In this document: positions 42,156 through 50,419 of the stretch, in pieces | Numbering within the stretch: the first letter of the stretch is position 1 | Layout of the letters: every line of letters begins with the position of its first letter | Assembly (NCBI RefSeq): GCF_008122205.1 | Contig: NZ_PHNJ01000001.1 | Span: 62,001-126,000, forward strand | DNA length: 64,000 bases | Reading direction: 5' to 3' | From: Natronococcus pandeyae | Lineage (GTDB): Archaea; Halobacteriota; Halobacteria; Halobacteriales; Natrialbaceae | Program-made: the position numbers and the translations under genes | Notes under the pieces: model-generated | The model's input: only the letters and a program-made list of their open reading frames with translations | The model's database searches: none | What the model was told of the DNA's origin: nothing

Positions 42156-42749
42156 TCAGGGGTCGAGCAGGCCTGCAACCGCACAGAGCAGGTTACCCAG
42201 CAGGTTCCCCTGCCCGGCGACGGCCGTCAGGTCGATGTCGATCGTCTCCGTCGTAAGCTGGAGGCCGAGCAGGTCGAGGAAGATCGGTTCGATCACCAGC
42301 TCGAGGATCGGACACTCGCCTACCTCGTCGGGGCTCAGAATCCCGAGGACGTCCTCGAGCAGTCCGAGGACGACCTCGAACGTCTCGTTGATCTGCTCGG
42401 TCGGATTGCTCGAGAGCGTTCCCCGCAGTCGTCCGCTCGCGACCAGTTCGTCGGCGTCGTTTTGCTCGATATCCTCGAGCACGAGTTCGCCGTCGAACGT
42501 CGCATCCTCGCCCGGCGTGAACGCTGACGGGACGTTCTCTTCGTACTCTCCGGTATCGAACGTACCTGCCCGTTCGACGTCGAATCTGAGCCGGCGGAAG
42601 TTGCTCCCGCCCTGGCCCTGACCCTTACCCTGACCTTGCGCTGCAGCCGATCCGCTCGCACCCGCGATACCGGCACCCGCGAGTCCCGTTGCGGCGAGCG
42701 TTTTCAGCACAGTCCGTCGATCGTCGTTCGTGATGTCTTCATCAGTCAT
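42156..42749 (-). CDS. Tat-exported haloarchaeal protein, unknown
   Basis: A 197-residue exported protein. DDRRTVLKTLAATGLAGAGIAG is a twin-arginine signal (in parts) and SAAAQGQGKGQGQGG a short Gln/Gly linker after cleavage. The mature domain (about 50-197) is beta-rich and ends in a helical stretch (LLGNLLCAVAGLLDP). No motif is recognised. ATG at 42749. It converges on cofG with a 39-nt gap and shows normal haloarchaeal composition. Confidence 0.65.
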   Translation of the reverse strand: MTDEDITNDDRRTVLKTLAATGLAGAGIAGASGSAAAQGQGKGQGQGGSNFRRLRFDVERAGTFDTGEYEENVPSAFTPGEDATFDGELVLEDIEQNDADELVASGRLRGTLSSNPTEQINETFEVVLGLLEDVLGILSPDEVGECPILELVIEPIFLDLLGLQLTTETIDIDLTAVAGQGNLLGNLLCAVAGLLDP

Positions 42750-43059
42750 CAAACTCACGCGCTGTGATAGCGCACTCACCTCGGCAACGGAACTTTCAAT
42801 AAACACTCTGCTTGCGCGGACTATTGTGCTTCTACGAAAGATATAATTCCAATATTGTTACATTCAACGAGAGTGAAACAGTATATTTTCACACTTTCTC
42901 GACAAGACGACGTTCGAATACAGGTTGGCTGTGTTCGGACGTTACTCGAGTCGGCAGGCCGATGACCGAATAGGGAACGCTACCGGTAGGTGCTCCAGTA
43001 CGGAACCCCCGAGTATCGGAGCGGTTCCGGTGACAACCCTCTCGTCTCGTACCGGACGG
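42750..43059. other. AT-rich divergent control region
   Basis: The gap between the Tat protein and gvpH is AT-rich around 42820-42900 (GATATAATTCC, GTATATTTTC), a local base-composition dip. No gene before 43086. Confidence 0.5.
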
Positions 43060-43066
43060 CTTATGA
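43060..43066 (+). promoter_or_regulatory. TATA-like element before gvpH
   Basis: CTTATGA, 20-26 nt before an ATG at 43086 and about 85 nt before the gvpH ATG at 43150, so transcription probably starts at the mini-ORF. Confidence 0.4.
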
Positions 43067-43085
43067 TGGACTGGCACGAAATTCC

Positions 43086-43175
43086 ATGACATGGTGGAAC
43101 ATACCACGACACCATCGTCCGAAATTCGAAACAGCGGAGCTGATTCGCCATGAGCGACGATCAATCGTCGGGTGA
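43086..43175 (+). CDS. mini-ORF overlapping the gvpH start
   Basis: A 29-codon frame (MTWWNIPRHHRPKFETAELI, then RHERRSIVG) starting at a leaderless-type position and ending 26 nt into gvpH in another frame. Basic and aromatic, unlike haloarchaeal proteins, so translation may serve only to regulate gvpH. Speculative. Confidence 0.3.
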   Translation: MTWWNIPRHHRPKFETAELIRHERRSIVG

Positions 43176-43686
43176 AGACGACGACGATTCGGATCGACCT
43201 CCCGATGACGAGAGAACCGACTCGAGCGGCTTCCACCTCGAGGCCGGACTGCGGCCGTTGTCCGACATTCTGGGTAGCCTGTTCGATGTTACCGTCACCG
43301 ACGTCCCACCACCGCCGTCAGAATCGACCGACCAGTCGGCCCCAGAGGACGAAACGCGACGACGATTCGAAGACGAACTACAGCAGTCGTCCGATCACGA
43401 TCGGACGAGTCGACCCCGAACGAAGCGTCGACGGGCGCCCTCCTCCGACGAGTACCTGATCGATACCCGCCGCGAGGATGGGGAGTTCGTCGTCACCGCG
43501 GATATCCCCGGTGCGAACGTGGACGACCTCTCTGTCGGAATCGACCCCGTGACGAACGAACTGGTAATCGGCCTGAGCGGATCCGTCCTCGACCGCGTCG
43601 ACCCACCCTGGCGATCGATCGAGGCGACCCGAGTGCGGTTCAAGAACGGTATCCTCGAGGTCCGACTGCGACCGGACGAGCCCTGA
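43150..43686 (+). CDS. gvpH: gas vesicle protein GvpH-like, Hsp20 domain
   Basis: A 178-residue protein with a long acidic, disordered N-terminal half and a C-terminal Hsp20/alpha-crystallin-like domain (EYLIDTRREDGEFVVTADIPGANVDDLSVGIDPVTNELVI, in parts). The pattern matches GvpH, an accessory of gas vesicle assembly. No other gvp gene lies nearby, so it is either a solitary GvpH or an unrelated small heat-shock protein with the same domain. ATG 43150 (MSDDQSSG). Confidence 0.78.
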   Translation: MSDDQSSGEDDDDSDRPPDDERTDSSGFHLEAGLRPLSDILGSLFDVTVTDVPPPPSESTDQSAPEDETRRRFEDELQQSSDHDRTSRPRTKRRRAPSSDEYLIDTRREDGEFVVTADIPGANVDDLSVGIDPVTNELVIGLSGSVLDRVDPPWRSIEATRVRFKNGILEVRLRPDEP

Positions 43687-43837
43687 GCCGGATCGCGACG
43701 GTTCAGTCGGCGCCGGTCCGCGCCGCTCGCGTCCTCCGGCAGTGCTGTCGAAGGAACTACCGGCAACGCGGAGGACAGGCATCGAACGGCACAGAAACGA
43801 CCAGTCCGGTGGAGGTATCAGTAATTCGCCTGAGAGC

Positions 43838-43845
43838 TATATTTC
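43838..43845 (+). promoter_or_regulatory. TATA box of small membrane protein
   Basis: CTATATTT centred 25-26 nt before ATG 43867; leaderless start. Confidence 0.55.
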
Positions 43846-43866
43846 CGTTCGCGTCGTAGTTCTCGT

Positions 43867-44109
43867 ATGAACAGTGAAACGATCGCGTTCGGCGTCCCGT
43901 TCGTCGGCTTGCTCCTCGGCAGCGGTATTCTCGTGTCCGGACTCTTCCTGGGTGGCCTGACCCTCGTCCCCGTACTCGGCGGGGCGCTCGGCATGCTTAG
44001 CATCGCCGCGCTCGCACTCGCGGTCGCCCGCGCCGCGAGCGACGGGCCGTCGGTTACCCTCACCGACCGCGAGAGCGGCGAGTCTCGACACGTTCGAAAG
44101 GCGAAGTGA
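43867..44109 (+). CDS. small two-helix membrane protein
   Basis: An 80-residue protein of two hydrophobic helices (VPFVGLLLGSGILVSGLFLGG and LVPVLGGALGMLSIAALALAVARAA, in parts) and a cytoplasmic tail with charged residues (DRESGESRHVRKAK). No family is recognised. It is convergent with the next gene, 7 nt apart. ATG 43867 is fixed by a TATA box. Confidence 0.7.
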   Translation: MNSETIAFGVPFVGLLLGSGILVSGLFLGGLTLVPVLGGALGMLSIAALALAVARAASDGPSVTLTDRESGESRHVRKAK

Positions 44110-44116
44110 GCGCGAA

Positions 44117-44476
44117 TCAAGTAATCCGATACTGATTTTCGGCCGTCCGCTCGAGCGTGGCTGGCTCGTGCAGCGTCACGACACGACCGGTCGGGTTCGG
44201 CTCGATCGCGGCGTCTGCGTCGACTGACTCGAGCGTGCCCAGTAGCTGTGCCTTCGGTCCGCTCTGGGTCGCGCCGCAGTCGTAGACGGTGAGCAGCCCG
44301 CGCTCCCCGTCCTCGCGCTCGTAGACGACGAGATGGGCGTGGTTCGGCAGGTGCCAGGCTCGGTCGCCGATCTCGCGGAGGTGATTCACGGCTGTGTGCA
44401 CGCGCGGAAAGTGGAAAAGGCCACGGCGAGTCGACGTCGGTCGGCGAGTTCGCTCATAGGGTCGGTCGTAAGTCAT
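44117..44476 (-). CDS. haloarchaeal protein, unknown
   Basis: A 119-residue soluble protein. RGLFHFPRVHTAVNHLREIGDRAWHLPNHAHLVVYEREDGERGLLTVYD (in parts) is a small alpha/beta module and PTGRVVTLHEPATLERTAENQYRIT the tail. No motif recognised. It lies 60 nt after cofH on the same strand, suggesting a shared message. ATG at 44476. Confidence 0.6.
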   Translation of the reverse strand: MTYDRPYERTRRPTSTRRGLFHFPRVHTAVNHLREIGDRAWHLPNHAHLVVYEREDGERGLLTVYDCGATQSGPKAQLLGTLESVDADAAIEPNPTGRVVTLHEPATLERTAENQYRIT

Positions 44477-44536
44477 TTCCGGTCGTTCGGCACCCCACTC
44501 TGGCGAACGACCGATAAACAGTTACAACCGACCCTC

Positions 44537-45910
44537 TCAGTCGTCGGCGGGGATCGTCCGCTCCTCTCGGGTGAGCAGCGGCGTTCCGTCGGCCTTCGGC
44601 CCGAGTTCGGGGCCGAATGGCGGTTCGTCGGGATCGATCACGCGTCGCTGCTCGTAGTCGGTCGATCGCTCGACCGGCACGCGCCCGATCGAGCGAACGA
44701 GGTCGACGTAGTCGGAAAACGAGCGGAACTCGCCGTACTCGCCGCCGGCGCGCTTGGTGATCTCCTCGGAGAGGATCGTCCCCATGAAGTCGTCGGCGCC
44801 ACAGGAGAGCATCTTCAACCCCTGTTCGTCGCCGTACTTGACCCACGAGGACTGGATGTGCTCGATATTGTCGAGGAAGAGCCGCGAGACGGCGATCATG
44901 AGTTCGTCCTCGTCGTCGCTCGCCCCGCCGGAGACGACGTCGTGCTCGAACAGCGGCGTGTTCTGGTGGACGAACGAGAGGGGGACGAACTCCGTGATCG
45001 CGCCGTCGACGCGGTCCTGGAGTTCGCGGACTCGCTTCAGGTGCATGGCGCGATGGGCCTCGTTCTCGACGTGGCCGTACATGATCGTCGCCGTGAGACC
45101 GAGGCCGACGTTTGCGGCGGCCTCCATCGCCTCGAGCCACCCCTGGGTATCGATCTTGCCGGGGCAGATCACGTCACGAACTTCGTCGACGAGGATCTCG
45201 GCGGCCGTGCCGGGGACCGTGTCCAGCCCTGCCTCTTCGAGTCGGCCGTAGATCTCTTCGTAGGACCAGTCGGTCCCCCGGCGGGCGTGGTAGGCCTCTT
45301 CGGGCGTCATCGAGTGGACGTGGACCCCGTCGACGCTCATCGCCTCGATCTGCTCGACGTAGGTGCCCGGATCCGTCGCGTACTGTGCGGGCGGTTTGAA
45401 GTTGACCTCCTTCGGGTTCGGGTGGGCCTCGAGGATCTCGAGGTGCTCGTCGTCGAGCGCGAATCCGGGGTGGAGTCCGGAGACCGAGCAGACCTCGTAG
45501 ATCCCTCGATCGACGGCGTTAGCGACGATCTCGCGCGATTCCGCTGGCGTCTTCGTAAAGCCCTGCGTCTCGACCTCGGCGTCGCGCTCGAAGGTGTGTG
45601 CGGCGTCCTTGAAGTTACAGAACAGACAGCCCACGTTGCAGGCGGTCGTGACGTTGTTGTTCAGGTTCGCGACGAAGGTGACCTCCTCGCCGACGACCTC
45701 GGCGCGACGGCGGTCGGCGGCCTCGAGCACCCGCTCCTTGCGCCGCCGATCGATCCCCTCGACGTCCGTCCCCGTCGTCAGTAATTCGATGGCGTCGTCG
45801 ACTGTCAGTCGGTCGCCACGCTGTGCCTTCGCGAGTGCGTTCTCGAACGATTGGTCGGTTTCGGGAACGTGGTCGAACGTGAGGTCGGCCTCGGTCACCG
45901 GTCGCTCCAT
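44537..45910 (-). CDS. cofH: FO synthase subunit 2 (radical SAM)
   Basis: A 457-residue radical SAM enzyme, partner of CofG in making FO. The cluster motif is CxxxCxxC in TACNVGCLFCNFKDAA. SGLHPGFALDDEHLEILEAHP and GTAAEILVDEVRDVICPGKI are CofH/MqnC-type blocks. The function could be confused with menaquinone MqnE/MqnC, but the co-occurrence with cofC-cofG supports CofH. ATG at 45910 (MERPVTEAD). Its promoter faces purC across a 240-nt divergent gap. Confident. Confidence 0.9.
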   Translation of the reverse strand: MERPVTEADLTFDHVPETDQSFENALAKAQRGDRLTVDDAIELLTTGTDVEGIDRRRKERVLEAADRRRAEVVGEEVTFVANLNNNVTTACNVGCLFCNFKDAAHTFERDAEVETQGFTKTPAESREIVANAVDRGIYEVCSVSGLHPGFALDDEHLEILEAHPNPKEVNFKPPAQYATDPGTYVEQIEAMSVDGVHVHSMTPEEAYHARRGTDWSYEEIYGRLEEAGLDTVPGTAAEILVDEVRDVICPGKIDTQGWLEAMEAAANVGLGLTATIMYGHVENEAHRAMHLKRVRELQDRVDGAITEFVPLSFVHQNTPLFEHDVVSGGASDDEDELMIAVSRLFLDNIEHIQSSWVKYGDEQGLKMLSCGADDFMGTILSEEITKRAGGEYGEFRSFSDYVDLVRSIGRVPVERSTDYEQRRVIDPDEPPFGPELGPKADGTPLLTREERTIPADD

Positions 45911-45965
45911 CGGCGTACCAATACCGGCACAGTGAGAAAAACATGGTGATCGGACACTGACTGAG

Positions 45966-46016
45966 CGCTCGCCGACCGACGTACTCGCCGAAAGAACGGG
46001 ACTCGGTCGGCGAGCG
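45966..46016. repeat. 13-bp perfect inverted repeat between cofH and purC
   Basis: CGCTCGCCGACCG at 45966-45978 pairs exactly with CGGTCGGCGAGCG at 46004-46016, separated by 25 nt, in the gap between two divergent genes. It could be an operator controlling both or an RNA hairpin. Confidence 0.6.
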
Positions 46017-46081
46017 AAAGCGATCTCGGCTCTCGAGAGATGGGAGTGGCCCGAAACGTGATTTGCCACTGAAACTGAAAC

Positions 46082-46089
46082 CTTCTTAC
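46082..46089 (+). promoter_or_regulatory. TATA-like element upstream of purC
   Basis: CTTCTTAC is centred about 27 nt before ATG 46113, the start of a 13-codon mini-ORF, and 65 nt before the purC ATG. Confidence 0.4.
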
Positions 46090-46112
46090 CGTCCGGCCAC
46101 CGCAACTGATAT

Positions 46113-46154
46113 ATGAACTGCGGCGGCCCAGCCACCCGAGGGTGTCCCGAATGA
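46113..46154 (+). CDS. leader mini-ORF overlapping purC start
   Basis: A 13-codon frame (MNCGGPATRGCPE) whose stop overlaps the purC ATG as ATGA. Its ATG is at the predicted transcription start. Translation of purC would need coupling or reinitiation. Low support as a peptide, better as a regulatory element. Confidence 0.4.
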   Translation: MNCGGPATRGCPE

Positions 46155-47170
46155 CGAGCGTCAAAGAGTTCCACATCGAGGAGGAAGCGACGTCCGACAG
46201 CCTCGGACGGGGCTCGTTCGTCTTCACCGACGACTATTCCGTCTTCGACTGGGGGAAGATGCCCGACCAAATCCCCGACAAGGGGGCCAGCCTCTGTACG
46301 ATGGGCGCCTTCAATTTCGAACTCCTGGAAGAGGCGGGCGTCCAGACCCACTACCGCGGCATCGTCGAGAACGGCGACGTGCTGTCGCTCGAGGACGCCT
46401 CGCGCCCGCCCTGGCAGATGGCCATCGACCTGACCCAGGTGCCGAAACTCCCCAACGAGGGCCGGGAGTACGACTACGACTACTACCACGATGCGGCCGG
46501 GCAGAACTACCTGATCCCGCTCGAGATCGTCTTCCGCAACCGCGTCCCCGTGGGCTCGAGTCTCCGCCGTCGGACCGATCCCGCAGATCACGGGCTCTCG
46601 GTGGACAGTTGGCCCGAGGAAGCCGTCGACCTCGAGGAACCGATCGTCGAGTTCTCCACGAAGTACGAGGAGGGCGACCGTTATCTCGACCGCGAGGAGG
46701 CCGACGCCATCGCCGGCAAGGCGGAGATCGCCGACCTCGAGTCGATCGCGCGCGAAGTCAACCGAGTCGTCACCGAGCAGGCCGCCGAAACCGAACTGTT
46801 CCACGAGGACGGCAAGATCGAGTGTTGCTACTACGACGGCGAGATTCGTGTCGCCGACGTCGTCGGGACGTTCGACGAGAACCGTTTCAGCTACGGCGAA
46901 ACTCAGCTCTCGAAGGAGGTCCTGCGCCAGTACCACAAGCGCACCCAGCCCGAGTGGGTCCAGGCCGTCAAAGCCGCGAAAGCCGAGGCGAAACAGGAGG
47001 ACATCGCCGACTGGAAGTCGCTCTGTGATCTCGAGCCGAAACCCCTCGACGACCGCGTGCTACAGACCGCACGGAACATGTACTGTGCGGGTACCAACAC
47101 CTACACCGGACTGGACGTCTTCGACGCGCCGCCGCTCTCGAGTGCGGTCGGCTCCGTCCAGGGGCTGTAG
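46151..47170 (+). CDS. purC: SAICAR synthetase
   Basis: A 339-residue enzyme joining CAIR and aspartate in purine synthesis. FVFTDDYSVFDWGKMPDQIPDKGASL (in parts) is the N-terminal motif; PLEIVFRNRVPVGSSLRRR carries the family EVVVRN/GSxxR block, and GEIRVADVVGTFDENRF the aspartate-binding site. It is longer than bacterial PurC (about 240). ATG 46151 is chosen over a GTG at 46142. Purine partners purS, purQ and purU are elsewhere in the window. Confidence 0.92.
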   Translation: MTSVKEFHIEEEATSDSLGRGSFVFTDDYSVFDWGKMPDQIPDKGASLCTMGAFNFELLEEAGVQTHYRGIVENGDVLSLEDASRPPWQMAIDLTQVPKLPNEGREYDYDYYHDAAGQNYLIPLEIVFRNRVPVGSSLRRRTDPADHGLSVDSWPEEAVDLEEPIVEFSTKYEEGDRYLDREEADAIAGKAEIADLESIAREVNRVVTEQAAETELFHEDGKIECCYYDGEIRVADVVGTFDENRFSYGETQLSKEVLRQYHKRTQPEWVQAVKAAKAEAKQEDIADWKSLCDLEPKPLDDRVLQTARNMYCAGTNTYTGLDVFDAPPLSSAVGSVQGL

Positions 47171-47435
47171 CCTCTCGACCTGCCAGGACTGTCTCTGAAA
47201 TAGCCGAGAGGTAGCTGTGAAAACACAACCCTGCGAGCTATATCAACAGACGATACAGTTCACAGAGACGTAGTATCTGCGCGTATTCGACGAACTGGCG
47301 AAATCGCCACTTGATCTCCGTTGACTGTATGCGTTGTTGGGGTATCACTATCTGAGAGAGGCTGGATGAGTCGAGTATCGGTGAGGTGGTCTGAGAAGTG
47401 ACCAACGCGAGACTCATCGCCCTGAAACGACCTCG
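47171..47435. other. convergent spacer of mixed composition
   Basis: 265 bases between the purC and GntP stops, less GC-rich than its neighbours with frequent stops in all frames. One plus frame shows PLDLR-stop-LYALLGYHYLREAG-stop, which resembles a broken transposase but is too short to judge. No repeat ends seen. Confidence 0.35.
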
Positions 47436-48815
47436 CTAGACCATCGGGAAGATAAGCGAGAGGATCATGATGATGATAAAGCCCGTCACGGAAATGAGCG
47501 TTGTCAGCACGGTCCAGATCTGAAGCGTCTCTAGCTGGGTCAGACCACCAATTTCCTTGACGATCCAGAATCCACTATCGTTGAACCACGAACAGATGTT
47601 CCCTCCTGCGCCGATGATCAGCGCGAGGTAGACTGGATGGACTTCGAGTTGACCGACCAGCGGCGCCATGATTCCGGCGGTAGTGAGCATCGCGACCGTC
47701 GCCGATCCTTGAGCGATGCGAATGGTCGCTGCAATGACCCACCCGGCCACGAGAAGCGGAATGCCAACGTCCGCGAGAATTGCTGCGATGTAATCGCCGA
47801 TACCGGCGGCCGCGAGCATCGCACCGAAGGCGCCACCGGCCGCCGTGATCGCCGCGATGTGACCGCCGCTTCTGAGCGCCTCGACCAGTTCGTCAGCCCA
47901 CGTCTCGCGATCCAACGCGCGCATTCGCAGGAAAGTGAGTGCCGCAGCGAGCGCCGCAGCGGTGAGCGCGAAATTCGCGTCCCCGATGAAGCTCGTCAGG
48001 GGAACGAGCGGTGACCCTTCGGCGACGATGCCGAGATCGACGAGGTAATCCACCGTCGTGTTCGACGCGACCAGCACCACGGCGATTATGATCGGGAGCG
48101 TTGACTCGAAGATGCCAGGGAGCTGTTCAATCGGTTCGTCCGCCATCTCCTGCAGTTCCTCGGCGGTCGAGCCCATCGTCTCGCGCAGCGGGATGTCGTC
48201 GAGGTGCCGATTGATCCAGTGACCGTAGAGAACGCCGGCGACTAGCGCCGTCGGGATCGCGACGATCAGTCCGATGACCATGACGATGCCGAGGTCGACG
48301 CCGATCTCGAGCGCAACCGCGAGTGGACCGGGAGTCGGCGGAACGAACACGTGGGTGGTCGCCGCGCCAGCGCCGACGACAGTCAGGAATAGCGCATAGT
48401 CTCGACCCGTTCGGGCTCGCATCGAGCGTGCCAACGGTGCCATCAGGTAGAAGACGTTGTCGAAGAACACTGGAATTGACAGCGCGCTGCTCGATCCCCA
48501 CAGCGCGAGGTAGGACCGTTCCTCGCCGGTCCGCGACTGGAACCAACGGACGATCCGCTCGGCGGCGCCGCTTTCCATCATCGTTTTACCGATGATGGCG
48601 GCCATCAGGATTGGGATCCCGATGCCGGCGAACGTGTCGCCGAGGGCACCTGCGAACTCCTCTGGTACCTCTCCGAACGGTACCTCGACCGTCGCAGCGC
48701 CCACGACTAACCCCGCGATGACCAACCCGATGAACGCCGGCAACCGCAGCCAGACGAGCAATGCTACCACCACCACCAGACCGATTACGAAAACCGCGAG
48801 CGGGTTCTCGATCAT
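47436..48815 (-). CDS. gluconate permease family (GntP) transporter
   Basis: A 459-residue membrane carrier with about 12 hydrophobic helices. LGDTFAGIGIPILMAAIIGKTMMESGAAERIV and VVGAGAATTHVFVPPTPGPLAVA are GntP-family blocks, with the PPTPGP loop as the substrate-site signature; GAGGNICSWFNDSGFWIVKEI is another. The substrate is likely a sugar acid such as gluconate. ATG 48815 gives MIENPLAVFV; 31 residues of lower-quality sequence precede it in frame. Alone in the locus. Confidence 0.88.
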   Translation of the reverse strand: MIENPLAVFVIGLVVVVALLVWLRLPAFIGLVIAGLVVGAATVEVPFGEVPEEFAGALGDTFAGIGIPILMAAIIGKTMMESGAAERIVRWFQSRTGEERSYLALWGSSSALSIPVFFDNVFYLMAPLARSMRARTGRDYALFLTVVGAGAATTHVFVPPTPGPLAVALEIGVDLGIVMVIGLIVAIPTALVAGVLYGHWINRHLDDIPLRETMGSTAEELQEMADEPIEQLPGIFESTLPIIIAVVLVASNTTVDYLVDLGIVAEGSPLVPLTSFIGDANFALTAAALAAALTFLRMRALDRETWADELVEALRSGGHIAAITAAGGAFGAMLAAAGIGDYIAAILADVGIPLLVAGWVIAATIRIAQGSATVAMLTTAGIMAPLVGQLEVHPVYLALIIGAGGNICSWFNDSGFWIVKEIGGLTQLETLQIWTVLTTLISVTGFIIIMILSLIFPMV

Positions 48816-49123
48816 GCCATTCTGCACCACACCATTGGTGATAAATAATTGGGTTGTATATGTGAGTGATTTCTTCCGATTTAGTTCCTCTAAGGCCTTA
48901 TTCGACAATTCGGATCGCTACAGTCTGGTGATTTCACCGATTCGTGTGGTGAAGGCACGGTATATTACGATTCTGGCACTCTCCGGAAGCCATGGTGGTG
49001 ATCGACGATTGCTTGCTAATTCTCGTCGACCGATTTCGAAATCAGCAGAGCAGACTGCGCGCAGGTAAGCCGGTTCACGTAGAGAAGTCACTACCAGCTG
49101 ACCCATCGAACGGTCAGAACGAA
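48816..49123. other. AT-rich upstream region of the GntP gene
   Basis: 308 bases, AT-rich next to the GntP start (GGTGATAAATAATTGGG), giving the promoter of that gene. No coding frame is supportable. Possibly a decayed gene; nothing firm is seen. Confidence 0.4.
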
Positions 49124-50197
49124 TCAGGGGCTCGGGAGCGTCACGAAGAAGGTCGAGCCTTCGCCTGGCTCGGACTCGACCTCGATGGTACCGCCGTGGC
49201 GCTCGGCGATGCGCTCACAGAGGGCGAGTCCGATTCCCGTTCCCTCGTACTCCTCGCGGCTGTGCAGACGGTCGAAGACGTCGAAGATTCGCTTCTGGTC
49301 GTCCGGATCGATGCCGATGCCGTCGTCGCTGACGGCGACGATCCACTCGTCGTCGCCCTCCTCGGCCTCCACGTGGATCCGTGGCGGCTCGTCGCCGCTG
49401 TACTTGATCGCGTTCTGCAGCAGGTTCTGAAAGAGTTGCCGGAGCTGACTCCGGTCTCCCGGGACCGTCGGCAGGGAATCGACCGACAGCTCGCCCTCCT
49501 GCTCCTCGAGTACGACCTGTAGATCCGTCCGAACCTCTTCAAAAACCTCGTCCAGATCGACCGGCTCGAACGGGTTTCCGCGGGTCTCGATCCGGGAGTA
49601 CTCGAGCAGTCCCTCGATCATATCCCGCATCCGCTCGGCGCCGTCGACGGCGAACTCGATGAACTCCTCGGCGTCCTCGTCGAGGTCGTCGGCGTACCGA
49701 CGCTCGAGCAGTTCGAGGTAGCTCGTGATCATCCGAAGCGGTTCCTGCAGATCGTGCGAGACGGCGTAGGCGAACTTCTGGAGGCGTTCGTTCGACTCTT
49801 CGACCTGCTGTTCGCTTTGCTTGCGGTCGGTGATGTTCCAGTGGGTGACGATACCGTACACCTCACCCTCGTACTCGGTCCGTGTCGCAGTCAGCTGGAA
49901 CCACCACTCCGCCGTCGGCGAGCGACAGGGATACTCGAGCGTGTATCGTTCTCGCTCACCGCCGATGACGGCCCGGAGTCCATCGGCAGCGTCGTCCGCG
50001 TACGGGGTATCAGAATCGTCGCAGACTGAGACGTAGTTGATGCCGACGCTGTCGGCCGGCGGTTGGAGGTCGTTCTTGTGGGCGAACTCCTTCCACGCCT
50101 CGTTCGTCGCCAGAATCGTCCCCTCAGCATCCAGTACTGCGATGCTCGGGGATAGATTGTCGAGGACGTGAAAACCCAGTCCCTCGGGAATCTCCAT
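49124..50197 (-). CDS. PAS-domain sensor histidine kinase
   Basis: A 357-residue cytoplasmic two-component kinase. Residues 10-125 are a PAS sensor domain. The H-box is FAYAVSHDLQEPLRMI with phospho-acceptor His148, followed by the N-box (QLFQNLLQNAIKYSG), G1 box (VSDDGIGIDPDD) and G2 box (GTGIGLALCERI) of the HATPase domain. Ligand unknown. No receiver protein is next to it. ATG 50197 (MEIPEGLGF). It is monocistronic. Confidence 0.93.
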   Translation of the reverse strand: MEIPEGLGFHVLDNLSPSIAVLDAEGTILATNEAWKEFAHKNDLQPPADSVGINYVSVCDDSDTPYADDAADGLRAVIGGERERYTLEYPCRSPTAEWWFQLTATRTEYEGEVYGIVTHWNITDRKQSEQQVEESNERLQKFAYAVSHDLQEPLRMITSYLELLERRYADDLDEDAEEFIEFAVDGAERMRDMIEGLLEYSRIETRGNPFEPVDLDEVFEEVRTDLQVVLEEQEGELSVDSLPTVPGDRSQLRQLFQNLLQNAIKYSGDEPPRIHVEAEEGDDEWIVAVSDDGIGIDPDDQKRIFDVFDRLHSREEYEGTGIGLALCERIAERHGGTIEVESEPGEGSTFFVTLPSP

Positions 50198-50278
50198 ACA
50201 CGTTCGTCCGGACGGAGGGGTAAATGCGATTCGGTCGTTCGAGTCTGACGGTCCGTACGGCTTCGTATCGCGACCGTC

Positions 50279-50404
50279 GTGCTCTCGCTGTTCGTGCCCG
50301 CGATGGTGTTTTTCGCCGTCGAACCGCTCGCCTCCTCGTCGTGGACCGAACGGTTCGGCGTCGCCTCGAGCGGCGGTTCCTCCCTCGAGTCCGAGGCCGA
50401 CTGA
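50279..50404 (+). CDS. possible small membrane protein
   Basis: A 41-codon frame from GTG 50279 ending TGA 50402-50404. The product is a hydrophobic helix (LSLFVPAMVFFAVEPLA) followed by SSSWTERFGVASSGGSSLESEAD, which reads as a real membrane-anchored tail. Start unsure because there is no ATG. It lies in a 222-nt gap and converges with the acetamidase stop. Confidence 0.35.
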   Translation: MLSLFVPAMVFFAVEPLASSSWTERFGVASSGGSSLESEAD

Positions 50405-50419
50405 ACGCCGTCGGTCGCG

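Noticed and set aside
43150-43686. Gas vesicle gene cluster
   Set aside because: Only one gvpH-like gene is present; neighbours are unrelated and no gvpA-like frame was seen.
47171-47435. Possible transposase remnant between purC and the GntP gene
   Set aside because: Short in-frame words separated by stops resemble a transposase but no terminal repeats, target duplication or recognisable catalytic motif could be found.
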